A stretch of 64,000 bases of DNA, taken from the NCBI GenBank assembly GCA_036245525.1, contig BTPG01000006.1, forward strand, positions 87,729,139-87,793,138, given 5' to 3'. A program made the translations under genes and the position numbers. The notes beneath the pieces are model-generated. The model made no database searches. It was not told where the DNA came from and worked only from the letters and a program-made list of their open reading frames with translations. Each line of letters begins with the position of its first letter. The stretch's first letter is position 1. The stretch comes from Semisulcospira habei (lineage: Eukaryota; Mollusca; Gastropoda; Semisulcospiridae). Below, one piece after another: positions 1 through 10,007 of the stretch.

Positions 1-160
1 GGTTGCAGGAGATGGATCGACCATGGATAATTCAAGGGCACTGCCTGATCCGCTTGGCGCCATCAGGCGCCAAGCTGATCTAGCACTGCCTTTAATTATC
101 AAGGGCGGCCTGTCTCCTGTTGCTGCGCGTTCGGCCTGAATGGCTGAACTTAATTTGTGC
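1..160. mobile_element. Family B palindromic element, left end cut by window
   Basis: The arm GGAGATGGATCGACCATG and the centre GGCGCC..GGCGCC match the other B copies. The right arm is decayed and ends near CTGTCTCCTG. The left border lies outside the window. Confidence 0.8.
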
Positions 161-194
161 TTCCCCGAAGAAGCGGATGGATCAGTCTTGATAG

Positions 195-425
195 CTGGAG
201 TGTAGTTTGGCGCCTACAGGCCATGCGAGCTCATGAGTACTATAAAATTAGCTACGCGTCGGTGGCAAGATAGCTCAAAGGTATCATCAAATTAGCCGAC
301 GCGTCTATAGTAGCCCACGAGCGCTCATGGGTACCATCAAATTAGCTTGGCGCCTACAGGCCAAGACAGCACAAAGGGAGCTCTACCAACTTGGCCTGGC
401 GCCTGCGGGCGCCAAACTAACTAGA
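195..425. repeat. Degenerate tandem repeats derived from family B
   Basis: About three units of roughly 70 bp repeat the motifs TTGGCGCCTACAGGCCA, GCTCATGAGTAC and ATCAAATTAGC. They look like amplified pieces of the B palindrome centre. A similar array lies at 45891-46240. Confidence 0.6.
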
Positions 426-629
426 CGATACCCGTGAGATCCATGGGGGATACAGTGGCTCTTTAGCACACGACTGAACACGTGGACTCGCTGGCTCTGG
501 TCGTGACAGGGTTAACCCCGGATCGTGCCGATGCCTAATAATATTATCAGTAGCAACGCCGGATCGAAGCACACAACTTCTCGCGCGAGACACACAGTAA
601 CCCTGGCTCCGCGATCGTGCACTGACTCA

Positions 630-845
630 TAACTCATTCTACCCCAACACCGAAATCCCCAATTAATTTTTGTCGTTGTCCCCAGAAGACTGCATTGCAG
701 TTCAGGACACAGATCGACCATGGTAGTTCAAGGGTGATGCCAGAATAGCTTGGCGTCCATAGGCGCCAAGCTATTCTGGCATCACCCGTGAACTATCATG
801 GTCGATCCTTATCTTGCTGTGGTGTGTCTAGGGTAGAATGAGTTA
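630..845. mobile_element. Family B element (subfamily b) with terminal inverted repeats
   Basis: TAACTCATTCTACCC at the left end is matched by its exact inverse, GGGTAGAATGAGTTA, at the right end. Between them is a palindrome of about 110 bp centred on GGCGTCCATAGGCGCC. TTAA follows at the right end; the left one is mutated. Sister copy at 10008-10225. Confidence 0.85.
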
Positions 846-942
846 ATCAAATGACAGTTATTTCTGGTCCCACGCATAATGATAATTATGTAGATTAACT
901 CTTGTATTACCGAACACAGCGAGCAAATAACCAAAAGGCAAA

Positions 943-1008
943 AGACCTAGATCCTCATGAGTCCCCCCGCAGTGACTGGGGCTCATGAGGATCTATAACC
1001 TGCAGCTG
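943..1008. repeat. Family A palindrome, decayed
   Basis: The arms AGATCCTCATGAG and CTCATGAGGATCTAT flank a short C/G-rich centre. No intact border is visible. A G-run follows at 1012-1024. Confidence 0.75.
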
Positions 1009-1162
1009 GAATGGGGGGGGGGGGTTCAATTTTACTCGGCAGGACCGTGTGGGTCTACGCCTTTTATGCTCGCCCCTCTTTGTATCCACGGTGAATGGAT
1101 CGACCAAGTCCTCTGCCACTGAAGAAACACAAGATTTCCGATATCACAGTCTTGTGAAGGGG

Positions 1163-2230
1163 TTAACCCGTTCAGTGCCGAGAAAATGTGAACATCCAAC
1201 TGCAGGAGGTGTAGAACCTCATGAGCCCCCGCAGTTGTCAGGGGCTCATGAGAATCTATGCCTCTTGCTGACAACACTTAGAATCACGGTTCCTGGGACA
1301 TCTAGGTTTTTGTGTGTTGAATCAACCCATATCATACTGAGGCGAAAAACTTCAAATCTGTACACTGCCATGCAAGCTACATTATAGTACTTACAGATAT
1401 GGATATAGACCAATGCTTAGTTCAAGGGTGTCAGAATAGCTGGCGCTACAGCGCAAGTATTCTGGCACTACCTTGACTATTTAGTCAAACTTATTCACAC
1501 ACTGGTGTTCCGAATGATAAGGTTACGAAGATTGCGAACACAGCTCTGCAAGAGGGTAGACCTCATGAGCCCCGCAGTGTCAGGGCTCATGAGAATCTAT
1601 GCTCTTGCTGACACCACTTGAATCACGTTCCTGGACATCTAGTTTTGTGTGTTGAATAACCATATCATACTGAGCGAAAGCTCAAATCTGTACACTGCCA
1701 TGCAAGCTACATTATAGTACTTACAGATATGGATATAGACCAATGGCTTTAGTTCAAGGGTGGTGTCAGAATAGCTTGGCGCCTACAGGCGCCAAGTTAT
1801 TCTGGCACTACCCTTGAACTATTTTAGTCAAAACTTATTTCACACACTGGTGTATTCCGAATGATAAGGGTTAACGAAGATTGCAGAACACAGTCTCTGC
1901 AAGAGGTGTAGAACCTCATGAGCCCCCGCAGTTGTCAGGGGCTCATGAGAATCTATGCCTCTTGCTGACACCACTTTGAATCACGGTTCCTGGGACATCT
2001 AGGTTTTTGTGTGTTGAATTAACCCATATCATACTGAGGCGAAAAGCTTCAAATCTGTACACTGCCATGCAAGCTACATTATAGTACTTACAGATATGGA
2101 TATAGACCAATGGCTTTAGTTCAAGGGTGGTGTCAGCTGGCACTACCCTTGAACTATTTTAGTCAAAACTTATTTCACACACTGGTGTATTCCGAATGAT
2201 AAGGGTTAACGAAGTTTGCAGAACACAGTC
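1163..2230. repeat. Tandem triplication of a composite A + B unit
   Basis: An A palindrome (anchor GTAGAACCTCATGAG near 1211, 1555 and 1908) followed by a B palindrome (near 1425, 1756 and 2118) occurs three times, about 345-365 bp apart, with shared spacer sequence such as TACTTACAGATATGG. In the third copy the B palindrome centre is missing, so GGTGTCAG joins CTGGCACTACCC. TTAA borders occur at 1163 and inside the units. Confidence 0.85.
1413..1689. other. Homopolymer-shortened stretch, probable sequence error
   Basis: Compared with the adjacent copies, nearly all differences are one-base losses in runs: CCCCC to CCCC, GGGG to GGG, TTAACCC to TAACC, GGCG to GCG, AAAAG to AAAG. The effect starts and stops abruptly near 1413 and 1689. 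This pattern is typical of unpolished long-read consensus. Confidence 0.75.
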
Positions 2231-2296
2231 TCCGTCAGCTGGCACTGAACGGATTAAAATGGATTAATCTCTAAAACCACAGATGTAGATTTTCTC

Positions 2297-2346
2297 AGCA
2301 AGAGGCTAACAGACCCTCAAGAGCCCCCACAGTCTATGACTCTTGC
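2297..2346. repeat. Family A palindrome remnant
   Basis: CAGCAAGAGGCTAACAGACC and GAGCCCCCACAG resemble the A left arm. The right arm is reduced to ATGACTCTTGCAG. Confidence 0.55.
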
Positions 2347-2623
2347 AGGTTTGAGGAGTTCTCTAGAACAACTCTCACAGTGTCCGTAAACAGGAACTCA
2401 TCGGATTTTCGGAGCGAAGTCATAGAACTTTGCTATTAGTATGGCCACGAATCAACGGCAGGGGCGGATCAGTTAACTCCCTGGGGGTGTGTCTGTGTGT
2501 GCGCGAGAACTTTATCGTGGCTGGCCTAAAGTTCAAACGACACGGGGTGGGAGTGTGATTTAACTTTCCAGGGGTGTGGGAAGTGTTTTCCAAACTCCCC
2601 GAAAATGATAATTACACAGCATT

Positions 2624-2821
2624 TTAACCCACCGAGCCACAACGCACTACAGCAAGCGATCATAACTCAAGGGCAGTGCCAGATTAGTTTAGTGCCTCAT
2701 GGCGCAAAGCTGGCACTACCCTTGAATAATTGTGGTCGCTCCATCTCCTGCAACTGGCACACAGTCGTTAGGTGACATCTCTAAAATGTCTGGAATGCGG
2801 CCGTGGAGTTAAATGGGTTAA
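2624..2821. mobile_element. Family B element, TTAA-bordered
   Basis: It begins TTAACCCACCGAGCC and ends GGAGTTAAATGGGTTAA, with TTAA at both ends. The palindrome arms CAAGGGCAGTGCCAGATTAG and GGCACTACCCTTGAA are visible, but the centre is partly deleted. Confidence 0.85.
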
Positions 2822-3223
2822 AGTATTCTTAGGCCGGGGGTTTCAGTACCCCCCCCCCCTTTCCCAATCCCCCCCCTTTTGAATCCGCCCTAGCAAACGA
2901 AAAACATGACTGGCCGTTTTCATTCTGATTGGCTCCCATATGGAGAGACTTCGAAGGACAATCGACCGCAGTTTTTGTGACTCAGTCTTCTAGTCATCCC
3001 ATCCCATCTCCAAGAGGCACAGATAATCATGTGCCTCTACTGCCTCTTGCTGGAATTGATCAGACGCATTTAAATCTTTACACGGCGAGGTATGTAGGAC
3101 ACAGCCAGAGGGACAGGCAGACGAGAGGGATCGTGAACACTACGGCGGATCTACATCGTTAATGCCTGTTATTTGGCAAAACCGTCATACAGATCGGGCA
3201 GGGGGGTCTGACGAAATCAAACC

Positions 3224-3292
3224 CACACTGGTTGTCTCCCTCGATTCGCTACCGCTTTCAGCGGTAGCGAATCGAGGGCGACAACCAGTGTG
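3224..3292. repeat. Family G palindrome (69 bp)
   Basis: Arms of 33 bp run from CACACTGGTTGTC to GACAACCAGTGTG around the centre ACCGCTTTCAGCGGT, with a single arm mismatch. No TTAA border. Related copies at 8389, 9428 and 50716. Confidence 0.85.
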
Positions 3293-3714
3293 AACCATGT
3301 CATATCCAGGCCCCAATCAAATAGGTAACTCCGCCATGGCCGGTCCCAAGCCCGGGTGAGAAAGGAGGAGGGTTGGGCGTGGGGCCAGCAACCCCACCCT
3401 GTAAAAACCCTAAAGCTACAGAAACAAAAGCAACAGAAACTGTTGCAGAGGCCCTTTGTTCCACGAGGAATCCAAGGAACTAAGCAAGTAGGCAATCAAA
3501 TAGGTAGGAAAACGAGAGGGGTTCGGGGTGTAGGCACATGTGGGGTTTGGCTGGAGGCAGGAGTTAGGATCATTCCGTCACTGGACGAAATGTCAAACGG
3601 GGGCGAGGAGGGTGGGGTGTTTTTTTCCCCCATCACCACTGGTCGAAAAATCAGAAAAAATTAGGGTTGTACCCAACACCAGTCCGAAGTCGTGTATCAA
3701 TCACAGGCAATAAC

Positions 3715-3755
<41 letters not shown>

Positions 3756-4154
3756 AATTACAACAAATACAATAATAACACTTTTCTCTGGCTGGAGGGA
3801 GGGGTGTGTGCAGGGCACCCAGTGCTTCCCCCCCCCCCCCCCCCCCATCTAAGCCTATGGTCATCTGGCAGCTGATCTGAATACAATGAGTGCACACAGC
3901 GCCACTCACATTAATAATTGTTTGCATGGACGTGGTACATGTTGTACACATTTTCTAATGGTCTGTGATTGTAGACCTTACATTCCCGCGCACAATTGAT
4001 AACACTCTCTGGTTACCTGGCTCTGTTGGTAAACAACGCTGGCGCGTATCCCTGTGCCAACATAAATCACTTCACTAGGTCTAAGCAAGCCACTGCTCCC
4101 GAGCTCTTGCACTGGGACCCCGTACCGTTTGCGGCAGCCGGAGAGACCCAGCCG
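3293..4154. other. No gene seen; microsatellite and C-run
   Basis: I see no exon with splice sites. The stretch holds an (AAT)n tract and a C-run at 3830-3846. The reading frames over these tracts (poly-N, poly-I) are low-complexity artefacts. Confidence 0.5.
3713..3753. repeat. (AAT)n microsatellite
   Basis: About 13 uninterrupted AAT units. Confidence 0.95.
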
Positions 4155-4292
4155 GGGAGTACGCCACAAGTACACTTCTATTCAAATGAGCTGCTAAGCA
4201 GAATTGTACCTTTGGCGTACCTTCGTGCAAAGCTTCTCATTTGAATATGTTTAAGTTGAATTTGTATAAGTTTACTTGTGCCGCACTCCCGG
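4155..4292. repeat. Family I foldback
   Basis: TTCAAATGAG and CTCATTTGAA are inverted around a spacer. The outer part is also inverted (GGAGT..CCACAAGTA versus TACTTGTGCCGCACTCC). Related copy at 17174-17232. Confidence 0.65.
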
Positions 4293-4673
4293 AGTGGGTC
4301 TTTCTGGGGTTCACGCCTTCAAACGGTACTCGTTAAGTACCACACATAAAAAAGACAAAAGGGGAGATTTCAGAAAGGAATTTAAGTCTGGTGGGCCCGA
4401 GTAAAAACATAATAAAGGGATATCAGTGTGCTTCCTTAAGTCTCTAAACTCCCTGGCTGTCTGAAGCGCATTTTGTCAGTCGCGTGACTCTTGAAAGAAC
4501 CACCTCCCTGACTAAACGCATTACCGGCACCCAAAGGGGTAATCCATTTAGAGTGGACCGAACAGTATATCCTACCAAGATTATAGAAATCGGTTATTAG
4601 TTGCCTTTAAAGGGCTGCCCCCTTCCCAAGTCCCACAATATCCCTTGAACTGTAGAAGTCTTCGGACCGGAGT
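4293..4673. other. No feature seen
   Basis: Mixed-composition DNA without a palindrome, a recognisable repeat or an exon-like frame. Confidence 0.4.
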
Positions 4674-4906
4674 CCGGTTGCATGAGCAGGCTTAGTCCTG
4701 CTCCAGCCACTAAGCAAGGTGCTCCGTAAGCTCACTCATGCAACTGGCCTCAGTTGCAGAAGTCATCGAGATGTACCAGACGACATCTCAGCGAAAGAAC
4801 AAAAAGCAAAAGAATTTTTCAGTTCATGGGATGCCATTCTAAAGGAACACCTTTGGGCCAGTTGCACGAGAGATCAGGAGGCACCTCCCGATCTCTCATG
4901 CAACTG
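4674..4906. repeat. Family F palindromes (two)
   Basis: The first (4674-4749) has arms GGTTGCATGAG and CTCATGCAACTGGCC around CCACTAAGCAAGGTGCTCCG. The second (4856-4906) has arms CAGTTGCACGAGAGATC and GATCTCTCATGCAACTG. Both share the GTTGCATGAG end. Confidence 0.75.
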
Positions 4907-5065
4907 ATCTAAAGAACTCCCTAATTCCAGGGCTACCCCACCAAAGATTGAATGCAGTCTAAACTCTGATTAACGATTCTTTTCCTCTTCCCTTTTCCAC
5001 TTTATGGGTCCCTCAGCTACCACCACCCCCCCCCCCCCCCAACCCCACCCCACCCTCCCCTTCCC

Positions 5066-5406
5066 ATAATCAACAGGCACAGAATCGCACGAGTCTGTGC
5101 AGATGCTGGGGCTCATGAGAATTTCTCCAATTTCAAATCAGCATCATTTACTCTCTCAAAGGAAGAATCTATACTTTCTTGTTAGCAGTGACTGACCCAA
5201 TTTGCATCCCTACATCACTGACAGAGCAGCTCCTGAGCACAGGAAAATACTCCGGCAAGCGGTAGCCTCATGAGGACCTATGTCTCCTGGCAGTACGGAT
5301 AGGTCCCCACGGAGCCTCTCACTGCCGAGAAATGGTGAACACCACACAACTGCAAGAGGTATAGATCCTCATGCGGGGGTTCATGATGATCTATGCTACT
5401 TGCAGA
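5066..5406. repeat. Decayed family A palindromes
   Basis: Three pieces: 5066-5120 (GGGGCTCATGAGAAT), 5258-5291 (CTCATGAGGACCTATGTCTC) and 5350-5406 (CAAGAGGTATAGATCCTCAT with its inverse). A C-run lies at about 5022-5040. Confidence 0.6.
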
Positions 5407-5570
5407 AGACGAGTTGTATCCATGTTTCTTTGACGGCTGGGGATCTCTGACGTTCCATTTACAATGTTTTCCAAAACACAATCTGCGCCCACTAGCACTG
5501 AAGGTGTTCAATGTCTTCCCCTCATGCTCAGCACTAGATGGAGAAATCTCCAAGACGGCTCTAATTTGTC

Positions 5571-5638
5571 TACAAGAGGCATAGATTCTCATGTGACCCT
5601 GCTGTCGCATGGGCTCATGATAATCTATGCCTCTTGTA
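5571..5638. repeat. Family A palindrome
   Basis: TACAAGAGGCATAGATTCTC is inverted to GATAATCTATGCCTCTTGTA around a centre of about 20 bp. Confidence 0.85.
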
Positions 5639-5925
5639 CGTCAAGCAAACTCAGTTCCTGGAGGTCACCGAGATCTCAAGCCTGCGACTGCTGTGGGCCA
5701 CCGTCGCGACCTCTCCAGAAAGGCTTCACACAATCAAAGGCCTGCTCATGTAATACGCATGAGATATAGTGGCGACCCCCCTCCCCCCACCCCCTCCCCC
5801 GTGAAATGACGGTGATTGAGAGCGTCTGCTCCCTGCATGAAATACCAGACGGGACAGAAAGCCTTGGGAAAATGCGACAATTTATCCTTCATTTACCCCC
5901 CCCCCTCCCCCCCCCCCAATCCCAA

Positions 5926-7108
5926 ACAAGAAAGGCAAAGCCATTATGGCTCACGTGTATGACCGATTTACATATGTGTGAACTTTGTGACAATAAGTAA
6001 AGGGATAGATTTTAAAAATCTATGTTCTCTCAAAATGTAAGCATTTTTCACACATCTGTCAACCACCCGTGACCCTTGACCTTTGCGATGAGTCGACTAA
6101 ATTAGTATGCATAAGAAGGTCTTATCATCATTTGCCTTTGTGCCAAATTTGATTGAAAATTTTTCACAAATGTTGAAAATACATATAATTTTATTTTAAA
6201 AAACTGGCATTTTACACACATTTGCCTGCCTCTTGTGACCCCTGACCTTCCCAAGGGGTCATCCAAATTAGAATGCATAGATAGGTCTTCCCATTAGGTA
6301 TCTCTGTACCAAATTTGGGTTTGAAGTTCAGAATAGCATTTGAGAAAAAACATCTTTTGTCAAAATACGGCTATTTTGGACCTATTTCCTGAGCTCCTGT
6401 GGCCCTTGACCTTTCTGAGGGGTCATCAAACTTAGAATGCATAGATAGGTGTTACCATCAGGTATCTCTGCAGCACTTTTGGGTTTGAAGTTGTGAATAA
6501 TATTTGAGAAAAAACATCTTTTGTCAAAAAATGGCTATTTTTTTCCTATTTCCTGAGCTCTCGTGACCCTTGACCTTTCTGAGGGATCAACCAAATTAGT
6601 CTGTATAGAAAGGTCTTACCATCAGGTATCTGTGTACCAAATTTGGGTTTGAAGTTGTGAATAGTATTTGAGAAAAATTAATTATGTCAAAATATAGCTA
6701 TTTGGGACTTATTTCCAGATCCTCTGTGACCTTGACCTTTGTGAGAAGTCACTCAAATTGGTATGTTTAGAAAGGTCTAGCCACAAAGTATCCTTGGGAC
6801 AAGTTTGAAGACTGTGGCTTGTATTCAACGGAGAAAGAAACACGCTTAGAAAAGAGGGGTACAACACAATTTATTAATATTTCGGGTAAATACCCTTTGT
6901 CAAAATAGACAAACAAACAAACAAACAGAGAGATTAGCCGCTACTTATCTTCATTGGCAGAAGGAATGTGGCAACTGTGGCTTGTATTGTCTCTGAGAAA
7001 ATGCCAATGTTAAAGTTACGACGGACGACGGCGGGCGGACGGACGACGGACGGACGACCACTGGCCCAAAACATAGACTCACTTTTGCTTCGCAAGTGAG
7101 CCAAAAAA
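5926..7108. mobile_element. Dispersed repeat L, copy 1, with internal ~164-bp repeats
   Basis: The ends are inverted: ATGGCTCACGTG near 5946 and GCAAGTGAGCCAAA near 7092. The interior has five degenerate units of about 164 bp. Each carries TGACCCTTGACCT or a close variant, starting at 6070, 6236, 6400, 6564 and 6727, followed by GGTCATCCAAATTAG and GTACCAAATTTGGG. A second copy is at 46667-47666. No coding potential is seen. H-type DNA is inserted at 6826-6973. Confidence 0.8.
6826..6973 (+). mobile_element. Family H insertion inside L, 15-bp target duplication
   Basis: The 15-mer ACTGTGGCTTGTATT flanks the insert at 6811-6825 and 6974-6988. The L copy at 46667-47666 lacks the insert, so the empty site is known. 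The insert starts CAACGGAGAAAGAAACACGC and contains CTTAGAAA, a small CGGGTAAATACCC palindrome and an AAAC-rich stretch. Confidence 0.8.
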
Positions 7109-7353
7109 GAAGAAGAAGAAAAGAAAGAAAGAAAAAAAAAAGGGTGATGTACTTTATATTTTCAAGTGCTGATCGATGTGGTGCACTTTTCATTGGTAGC
7201 AAATCTGCACTCAAGACCAGGAATCCTGCACGAAATAATGTTCACTGACAGCGTCTGTTTCCCACACAAAAGCCGCTGCAAGGAGGCTAAATTCGTGAAT
7301 ATTTCCTGTGCCTGTAGTTTGCACAATGTTAACCATAGGCACGGGATGACAGC

Positions 7354-7429
7354 TGCGCCATTGCTCACCTCCTAACATGGGTAGTAGTAAATAGAGAGCT
7401 ACCCGTGCTAGGAGGTGAGCAATGACGCA
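7354..7429. repeat. Family S palindrome (single copy here)
   Basis: TGCGCCATTGCTCACCTCCT is inverted to AGGAGGTGAGCAATGACGCA, with TAACATGGGTAG/CTACCCGTGCTA continuing inward around a short AT centre. No second copy seen. Confidence 0.8.
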
Positions 7430-7557
7430 ACGATCATTCAGTGCCTGTGATGTTTACGAAGAAGCTTCTCGCTGGCACTACTGTTTATTCTTTTATCCCA
7501 ATCCAGTCCGCTTCTTGTCGTGACTCAAATTGTTTCGGCATCTATTTCTTCTTTGAA

Positions 7558-7698
7558 GCCTTTCACTGCCAACGGACGCAAACTAATATCCATACATCAT
7601 GGCAAATTCACAACGCCAAGTAACCCAACCAAAAAGGAACACGGAACTTAATCTGGTCAGCAAGAGGCAAAGAACTTCTTGAGCCCCCGCAGATGCCT
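7558..7698 (+). mobile_element. Family A element, truncated
   Basis: CCTTTCACTGCCAACGGACG is the typical A left end. The sequence continues to GCAAGAGGCAAAGAACTTCT and GAGCCCCCGCAG, then jumps to the outer right arm, with the palindrome centre lost. Confidence 0.65.
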
Positions 7699-7699
7699 C

Positions 7700-8164
7700 T
7701 TGAAGGTCTCCTGATGGCGTTGGCATCTCCTCCGGCACTTATGGGGTTAGGTTAGTCAGCGTAGATAACACGCATAATGCATTCATTAATAGTCGATTAG
7801 ATTATCAACAATTTCGAAAATGGCTACCCAACCAAAACTTTCGTTGTCAGTCATTGTCATTGTCTTTGCAGTAGTCCGCGATTGGCCCAGACTGCGTAGT
7901 TAGCCCCCTTGAGGACAGAGTTACCGGACCTGGTCCGGATTTCCCATTCTTCCTTTTTCGCGCAGGAAATCAATGCTGGGGCGTGCGCGAGAATAAGACG
8001 AGTTACACCATACGCTAATGTTATACCGCTCGAACGGAAAATCAAGAAATTAAGCCGCCAAAAAGGAACAGAATGGAATAGACCGAAGCTTCAAGTCAAG
8101 GATCTCCTCTCTATGAGAAAAGAAGGTGCTGATTGTGGGTCGATGGTGTTCAGACCAAACTATC

Positions 8165-8196
<32 letters not shown>

Positions 8197-8388
8197 AAAA
8201 AAAAAAAAAATCAAAATATAAAATTGATCGTTTCTGATCTTGGTCCTTACGCCTTTATCAGCCAGACGTGTCCATCCTCAATCTTCATGCACCCTGCAGC
8301 CTGGAAGGGCGCATGAGGCTCTATAACTCTAGACTTGAAAATGGACGGGGCTTGCTCTTGGGGCTTAACGAACTCATCTGTCATAGAA
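7700..8388. other. No gene supported; adjacent C21 and A24 runs
   Basis: C21 (8166-8186) is followed directly by A24 (8187-8210). A pyrimidine-rich stretch ending CGCGCAG at about 7965 resembles a splice acceptor on the plus strand, but the frame behind it has no recognisable domain or donor. Confidence 0.4.
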
Positions 8389-8457
8389 CACACGGCTGTC
8401 TCCCATGATTAGCTACCGCTGATCGGCGGTAGAAAATCGTGGGAGACAACCAGTGTG
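8389..8457. repeat. Family G palindrome (69 bp)
   Basis: CACACGGCTGTCTCCCATGA is inverted to TCGTGGGAGACAACCAGTGTG-like sequence around CTACCGCTGATCGGCGGTAG. Same length as the copy at 3224. Confidence 0.85.
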
Positions 8458-8459
8458 GT

Positions 8460-8662
8460 CCACAGATAAAAGAAAAGAAGTACCCAACGGAGAAAGAAAC
8501 ACGCTTAGAAAAAACTGCATCTCCATGTTTGTCTCGTTTTCCTTGTCCTACGCTTGGCAGTCACCTTTTTGGTCTGGATTGCTTATTTCTCTTTGACTGT
8601 ATCTCCATGTTTGTCTCGTTTTCCTTGTCCTACGCTTGGCAGTTACCTTTTTGGTCTGGATC
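8460..8662 (+). repeat. H-type segment and a 65-bp tandem duplication
   Basis: AACGGAGAAAGAAACACGCT (8485-8504) is the H head. It is followed by two near-identical copies, at about 8514 and 8597, of a segment running from CTCCATGTTTGTCTCG to GGTCTGGAT. The part CGCTTGGCAGTCACCTTTT also appears beside the H palindrome at about 52410. Confidence 0.7.
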
Positions 8663-8770
8663 ACAGATAAAAGAGACACACATGACTGCTGGTCCTGTCC
8701 AGGATTAAGCACAGATCCTCATCAGTCTCTGCCATCTGCCGGGGTTAACCAAAAACCCTACACAAACTGG

Positions 8771-9095
8771 GGATTGATTGTACATTGCTTAACGTCCTGA
8801 CAGCAACAAGGCTTTCTCAGGACGTGCCTGCACTGCTTGTGAAAAAAAAAATAAACAGAACATTGAATGTATGTCGCCAGCCGGTCAAATACAGTAAATA
8901 AACCTAACACATGGGGCCTAAATAAAGCTAAGACCATTTAGCAAAACACATCCAATATCAAGAGCTACAGGCAGTGCAGACAGTAGGGAGAGTTTTAAAA
9001 AGGAAAATACAGGTGAATGGACAAAGGGTAGACAGAAACACATGCCCCAGAATAGAGAGAAAAACCCACCCTGTGGGGCTGACCAGGGTGAGCCT
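8771..9095 (-). mobile_element. SINE-like family M, copy 1
   Basis: It begins ATTGATTGTACATTGCTTAA and contains GCAACAAGGCTTTCTCAGGA and GCCAGCCGGTCAAATAC. The simple-repeat tail (ATTG)n is on the left, so the element reads on the minus strand. Its head is cut at CCAGGGTGA. No target duplication seen. Confidence 0.75.
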
Positions 9096-9220
9096 CATGG
9101 GACTCTGTATCTTCTGTAGAAGGATTAGGATTTGCCAGGCCAGAAATGTTTCTGCCAGGCCTGTCAAAACGCGACTAAGCACATTAAGAAGACGTACAAA
9201 CTTGCAGATTTTTTGTAAGA

Positions 9221-9286
9221 AAGAGACATAGATCCTCAGGAGCCCCTGCAGGCGGGCAGGGGCACCTGAGGATCTATGCCTCTTGC
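9221..9286. repeat. Family A palindrome
   Basis: AGACATAGATCCTCAGGAGC is inverted to CACCTGAGGATCTATGCCTC around CCCTGCAGGCGGGCAGGGG. Four (GGGGGT)-type units follow at 9298-9322. Confidence 0.85.
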
Positions 9287-9420
9287 AGAAGTGAGGGGCG
9301 GGGGTGGGGGTGGGGGTGGGGGATCTCCCCTACAGCATCGGACACGTAAAGAAGAGAGGCCAGTCCTGGGACCAGATTAAGGAAATGAATGCGGCTGGAG
9401 GACAAGGGGTCTAAGCGCAC

Positions 9421-9487
9421 TTGTGATCTCCCTCGATTTGCCACCGCTGTACAACATTAGCGAAGTGAAGGAGACAACCACTATGAG
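9421..9487. repeat. Family G palindrome, decayed
   Basis: GATCTCCCTCGATTTGCCAC and AGCGAAGTGAAGGAGACAAC match the G arms. The centre is altered. Confidence 0.5.
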
Positions 9488-9702
9488 TAGTTGAAAACGA
9501 GAAAACATTATTTCTGCGGGCAGCTCCTCCACTCCCCTCCCCCCCCCCCCCCCACTCATCACCCCACCACCTCTCCCCACAACATGCATACACGCACTGA
9601 CATGGGCGATCCATCTCCAACAGAAGCTGCACAAGTATATAAAATAATATCTACTAACCCCTTCACTGCCAGTGGACGCAGGCTGTGCTTTTGAAATCTT
9701 CG

Positions 9703-9863
9703 TTAACCCTCTTAACCCCACGACCCCATTTGCAAAGTTTTGGAAGCGTTGTCCAACGACTATCTATCAGCTGTCGGAGATGGCCAAGCTCGTCTGGCAC
9801 TACCCTTGAATTATCATGATCAATCCATCTCCTGCTGCAGGGTCCCGGGGCTAAATGGGTTAA
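9703..9863. mobile_element. Family B element nested in family A at an internal TTAA
   Basis: TTAA at 9703-9706 and at 9860-9863 bounds a B copy. The left part matches the inverse of the usual B right flank (CAAAGTTTTGGAAGCG). The right part has the single arm GGCACTACCCTTGAATTATC and ends GGCTAAATGGGTTAA. This gives direct evidence for a TTAA target duplication. Confidence 0.8.
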
Positions 9864-9917
9864 TTCAACGGCAAAAATCCCCAGCCCTCCAAGGAACGTG
9901 GATACAAAGTGGTTTCA

Positions 9918-9957
9918 GCAAGAGACATAGATCCTCATGAGGATCTATGTCTCTTGC
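9918..9957. repeat. Loopless 40-bp perfect palindrome (family A core)
   Basis: GCAAGAGACATAGATCCTCA is followed immediately by its exact reverse complement. The usual GAGCCCCCGC part of the A centre is absent. Confidence 0.95.
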
Positions 9958-10007
9958 AATTGGGTGGCGTTCAAGCTTTCTCCGTCGTGAAGCGGTGAAC
10001 GTATTAG

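Noticed and set aside
7909..8316. 135-codon plus-strand frame as a gene or exon
   Set aside because: It runs through C21A24 homopolymers (P and K runs). The acceptor-like site before it is not matched by a donor or a domain.
9918..9957. Bacterial-type terminator or operator
   Set aside because: Hairpins are numerous, dispersed and lack gene context. The window is eukaryotic (introns, LINEs, SINEs).
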